From Paulownia fortunei (lineage: Eukaryota > Streptophyta > Magnoliopsida > Lamiales > Paulowniaceae): a stretch of 64,000 nt of DNA. Of this stretch, positions 62,199-64,000 are shown one piece after another. The position numbers were made by a program, and so were the translations under genes. Within the stretch, counting starts at the first letter, position 1, and each line of letters begins with the position of its first letter. Location: assembly GCA_019321725.1 (NCBI GenBank), contig CM033108.1:4596001-4660000 (forward strand), in the 5' to 3' direction. The notes under the pieces were generated by a model. That model had not been told where the DNA came from. It searched no databases and saw nothing but the letters and a program-made list of their open reading frames with translations.

Positions 62199-63045
62199 TT
62201 AAAATGTCTTCCTAAATGTTATCAATATTTGGCACACAAAACGCCCTCTAAATTGTAAAATATCATTCTCAGTTATCTCAAATTCAGGAGACTTCTCTAC
62301 AGCAACATATTTTCTCATATTGATGAGATATTCATCATCTCGCTGTCCCTGCTTGATCTTATCAATTAGCGTAGGTTGAAGCATCAGGGCTGCCAACTTT
62401 GCCTTTATTACTCCTATATGTAAAATCTCTATATTCATTTTCTGCAAATCATTCAGTTTCGGTTTTTGAATTAAAGCCATAGCTATTGTACTTTGTGTGG
62501 ATTTTCGGCTCAATGCATCAGCTACAATATTGGCTTTACCTGGGTGGTAATTGATCACACAATCATAATCTTTTACCAGTTCCAGTCATCTCCGTTGCTG
62601 CATATTCAACTCTTTCTGTGTGAAGAAGTATTTGAGGCTCTTGTGATCAGTATAGATCTCGCACCGTTCCATATACATAGTGCCTCCATATTTTAAGTGC
62701 AAATACTACAGCAACAAGTTCCAAGTCATGCGTGGGGTAATTCTTTTCGTACTTTTTAAGTTGCCTGGATGCATACGCAATTACTTTGCTATTCTGCATT
62801 AGTACACATCCTAATTTATTCTTCGATGCGTTACTATAAATTACGAATCCTCCCGTACCTAATGGAATTGAGAGAATAGGTGCTGAAGTCAACCTTTTTT
62901 TCAGCTCCTGGAAACTTCGCTCACACATATCCGTCCATCTAAACATCACCCATCTTCTGGTTAATTGTGTCAATGGCATTGCAATCTTGGAGAACCCCTC
63001 CACAAATCTTCGATAATATTCAGCTAAACCCAGAAAATTGCGCAC
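62199..63045 (-). pseudogene. Gypsy RNase H and connection region
   Basis: RNase H is read from 63045 to 62647 ([18 protein letters not shown], then [19 protein letters not shown]). The first catalytic Asp of the usual YSDAS form is Asn here. After a frame break near 62600, the segment YHPGKANIVADALSRKS and a linker follow to 62199. Confidence 0.87.
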
Positions 63046-63699
63046 CTATGAAGGATTAGTAGGCTGTATCCAGTTGTTGATAGCTTCAACTTTACTTGGA
63101 TCTACTGATATTCCCGCTCCTGATATAACATGTCCCAAGAATACCACACGATCCAACCAGAACTCGTATTTCTTGAATTTGGCGTATAACTGCTTCACTT
63201 TTAGGACCTCTAGTACTTGTGTTAAATGTGCGGCATGCTCTTCTTTAGTTCTGGAGTAAACTAGAATGTCATCTATGAACACAAACAAATTTATCCAAAA
63301 ATTCTTTAAACACTCTGTTCATCAGATCCATGAATGCTGCTGGAGCGTTAGTCAATCCAAATAGCATCATCAAAAATTCATAGTGCCATATCTTGTACTA
63401 AATACCGTCTTGGGGATATCTTCTTCCTTTATTTTCAATTGATGGTACCTAGAGCGTAAGTCAATTTTTGAAAATATTGCGGCCCCCTGAAGCTGGTCAA
63501 ATAAATCATCGATTCTGGGTAATGGATACTTATTCTTAATTGTGACCCTATTCAACTCTCGATAATCGATGCACAGTCTCATGGTGCCATCCTTCTTACG
63601 TACAAATAGAACTGGTGCTCCCCAATGTGAGAAGCTCGGTCTGATGAATCCCTTGTCCAACAAGTCCTGTAATTGTACTTTCAATTCTTTCAACTTCAA
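63046..63699 (-). pseudogene. Gypsy reverse transcriptase
   Basis: RT motifs in order: [19 protein letters not shown] (about 63610-63550), [27 protein letters not shown] (about 63360-63315, after a stop) and the catalytic FIDDILVYS (about 63280-63250), then FLGHVIS. Stops and a frame change between 63290 and 63370 make it non-functional as written. Confidence 0.92.
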
Positions 63700-64000
63700 G
63701 CCATTCTGTAAGGAGTTTTAGAAATTGGAGGTGTTCCTGGTTGTATGTCAATAACAAACTCTATTTCATGATCTGGTGGCAGTCCCGGAAGATCATCTGG
63801 AAATATTTCAATATATTCCCGTACCACTGGTATTTCACTCAGAGTTGGTGGGTGTTGTTCCTCAATGTTCATGACACTCACCAAGTACCCTTCACAACCA
63901 TCATCGAGTAATCATTGTGCCTTCACTGTTGAAATCATAGGGAATCTAAAATTCTTCACAATGCTGGCAAATGTGAAAGACTCTTTCCCAGAAAGTTGAA
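63696..64000 (-). pseudogene. Gypsy protease-RT linker (partial at window edge)
   Basis: The block FPDDLPGLPPDHEIEFVIDI with the [13 protein letters not shown] segment is the usual region just before gypsy RT. A stop lies near 63910, and the frame differs from that of the RT. The protease and gag lie beyond the window. Confidence 0.85.

Larger units (their letters stand above)
58062..64000 (-). mobile_element. Chromovirus-type Ty3/gypsy LTR retrotransposon, minus strand, runs off the right edge
   Basis: Minus-strand element with its 3' LTR at 58062-60901 and pol at 60944-64000 and beyond, in the gypsy order RT, RNase H, H2C2 zinc finger, integrase, with a C-terminal chromodomain-like segment. 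The very long LTR and the chromodomain wording suggest the Tekay/Del chromovirus lineage. Frameshifts and a few stops break pol. The 5' LTR, gag and protease are outside the window. The insertion site is inside B3-like unit 3; the adjacent 5 bases, ATAAC (58057-58061), would be the target duplication. Confidence 0.92.

Overview
The window is nuclear DNA of a flowering plant, probably a eudicot. It is very AT-rich, its genes have many short exons with GT-AG introns, and it is full of plant-type transposons (Ty1/copia, chromovirus Ty3/gypsy, SINE, MULE-like and other MITE-like elements, Helitron remnant). I see no rRNA, tRNA, organellar or bacterial genes. The species cannot be named from the sequence alone.

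Region 1 (about 2.4-33 kb) holds the main gene content: two full-size ABCG (PDR-type) transporter genes in tandem on the + strand, of the ABCG37/PDR9-ABCG30/PDR2 clade. Both have the same 24-exon structure, and their introns still resemble each other, so they come from a local duplication. The downstream copy (22002-32793) reads open throughout and predicts 1448 residues. The upstream copy (2625-15904) lacks the first ~45 residues and carries a one-base deletion in exon 18 that truncates it inside the second ATPase domain; it is a pseudogene unless the base is an assembly error. Both copies keep the same rare GC-AG intron. The 6.1-kb spacer between them contains a SINE with target-site duplications, a long-TIR MULE-like element and a small MITE candidate.

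Region 2 (33-45 kb) is dominated by a complete but dead Ty1/copia element (34676-43211) with two ~1.35-kb LTRs. At least 13 in-frame stops lie in gag-pol, nearly all at positions one C-to-T change from Gln or Arg codons.

Region 3 (45-55 kb) has a small three-exon minus-strand gene for a secreted X8/CBM43 (callose-binding type) protein of 114 residues, then gene-poor AT-rich DNA with a decayed Helitron helicase (51110-52269) and a repeat family that also occurs at the left edge of the window.

Region 4 (55.5-64 kb) has three tandem ~1.08-kb units related to plant DUF313/B3 DNA-binding proteins. All are damaged: the first by a single in-frame TGA, the second by several lesions, and the third is cut at 58062 by a minus-strand chromovirus gypsy element, whose 2.84-kb 3' LTR and pol run off the right edge.

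I did not find a convincing new biological system. The most informative items are the asymmetric fate of the tandem ABCG pair, the conserved GC-AG intron, the deamination-like decay of the copia element, and the B3 triplication interrupted by a retroelement whose LTR is rich in the RY motif recognised by B3 proteins.
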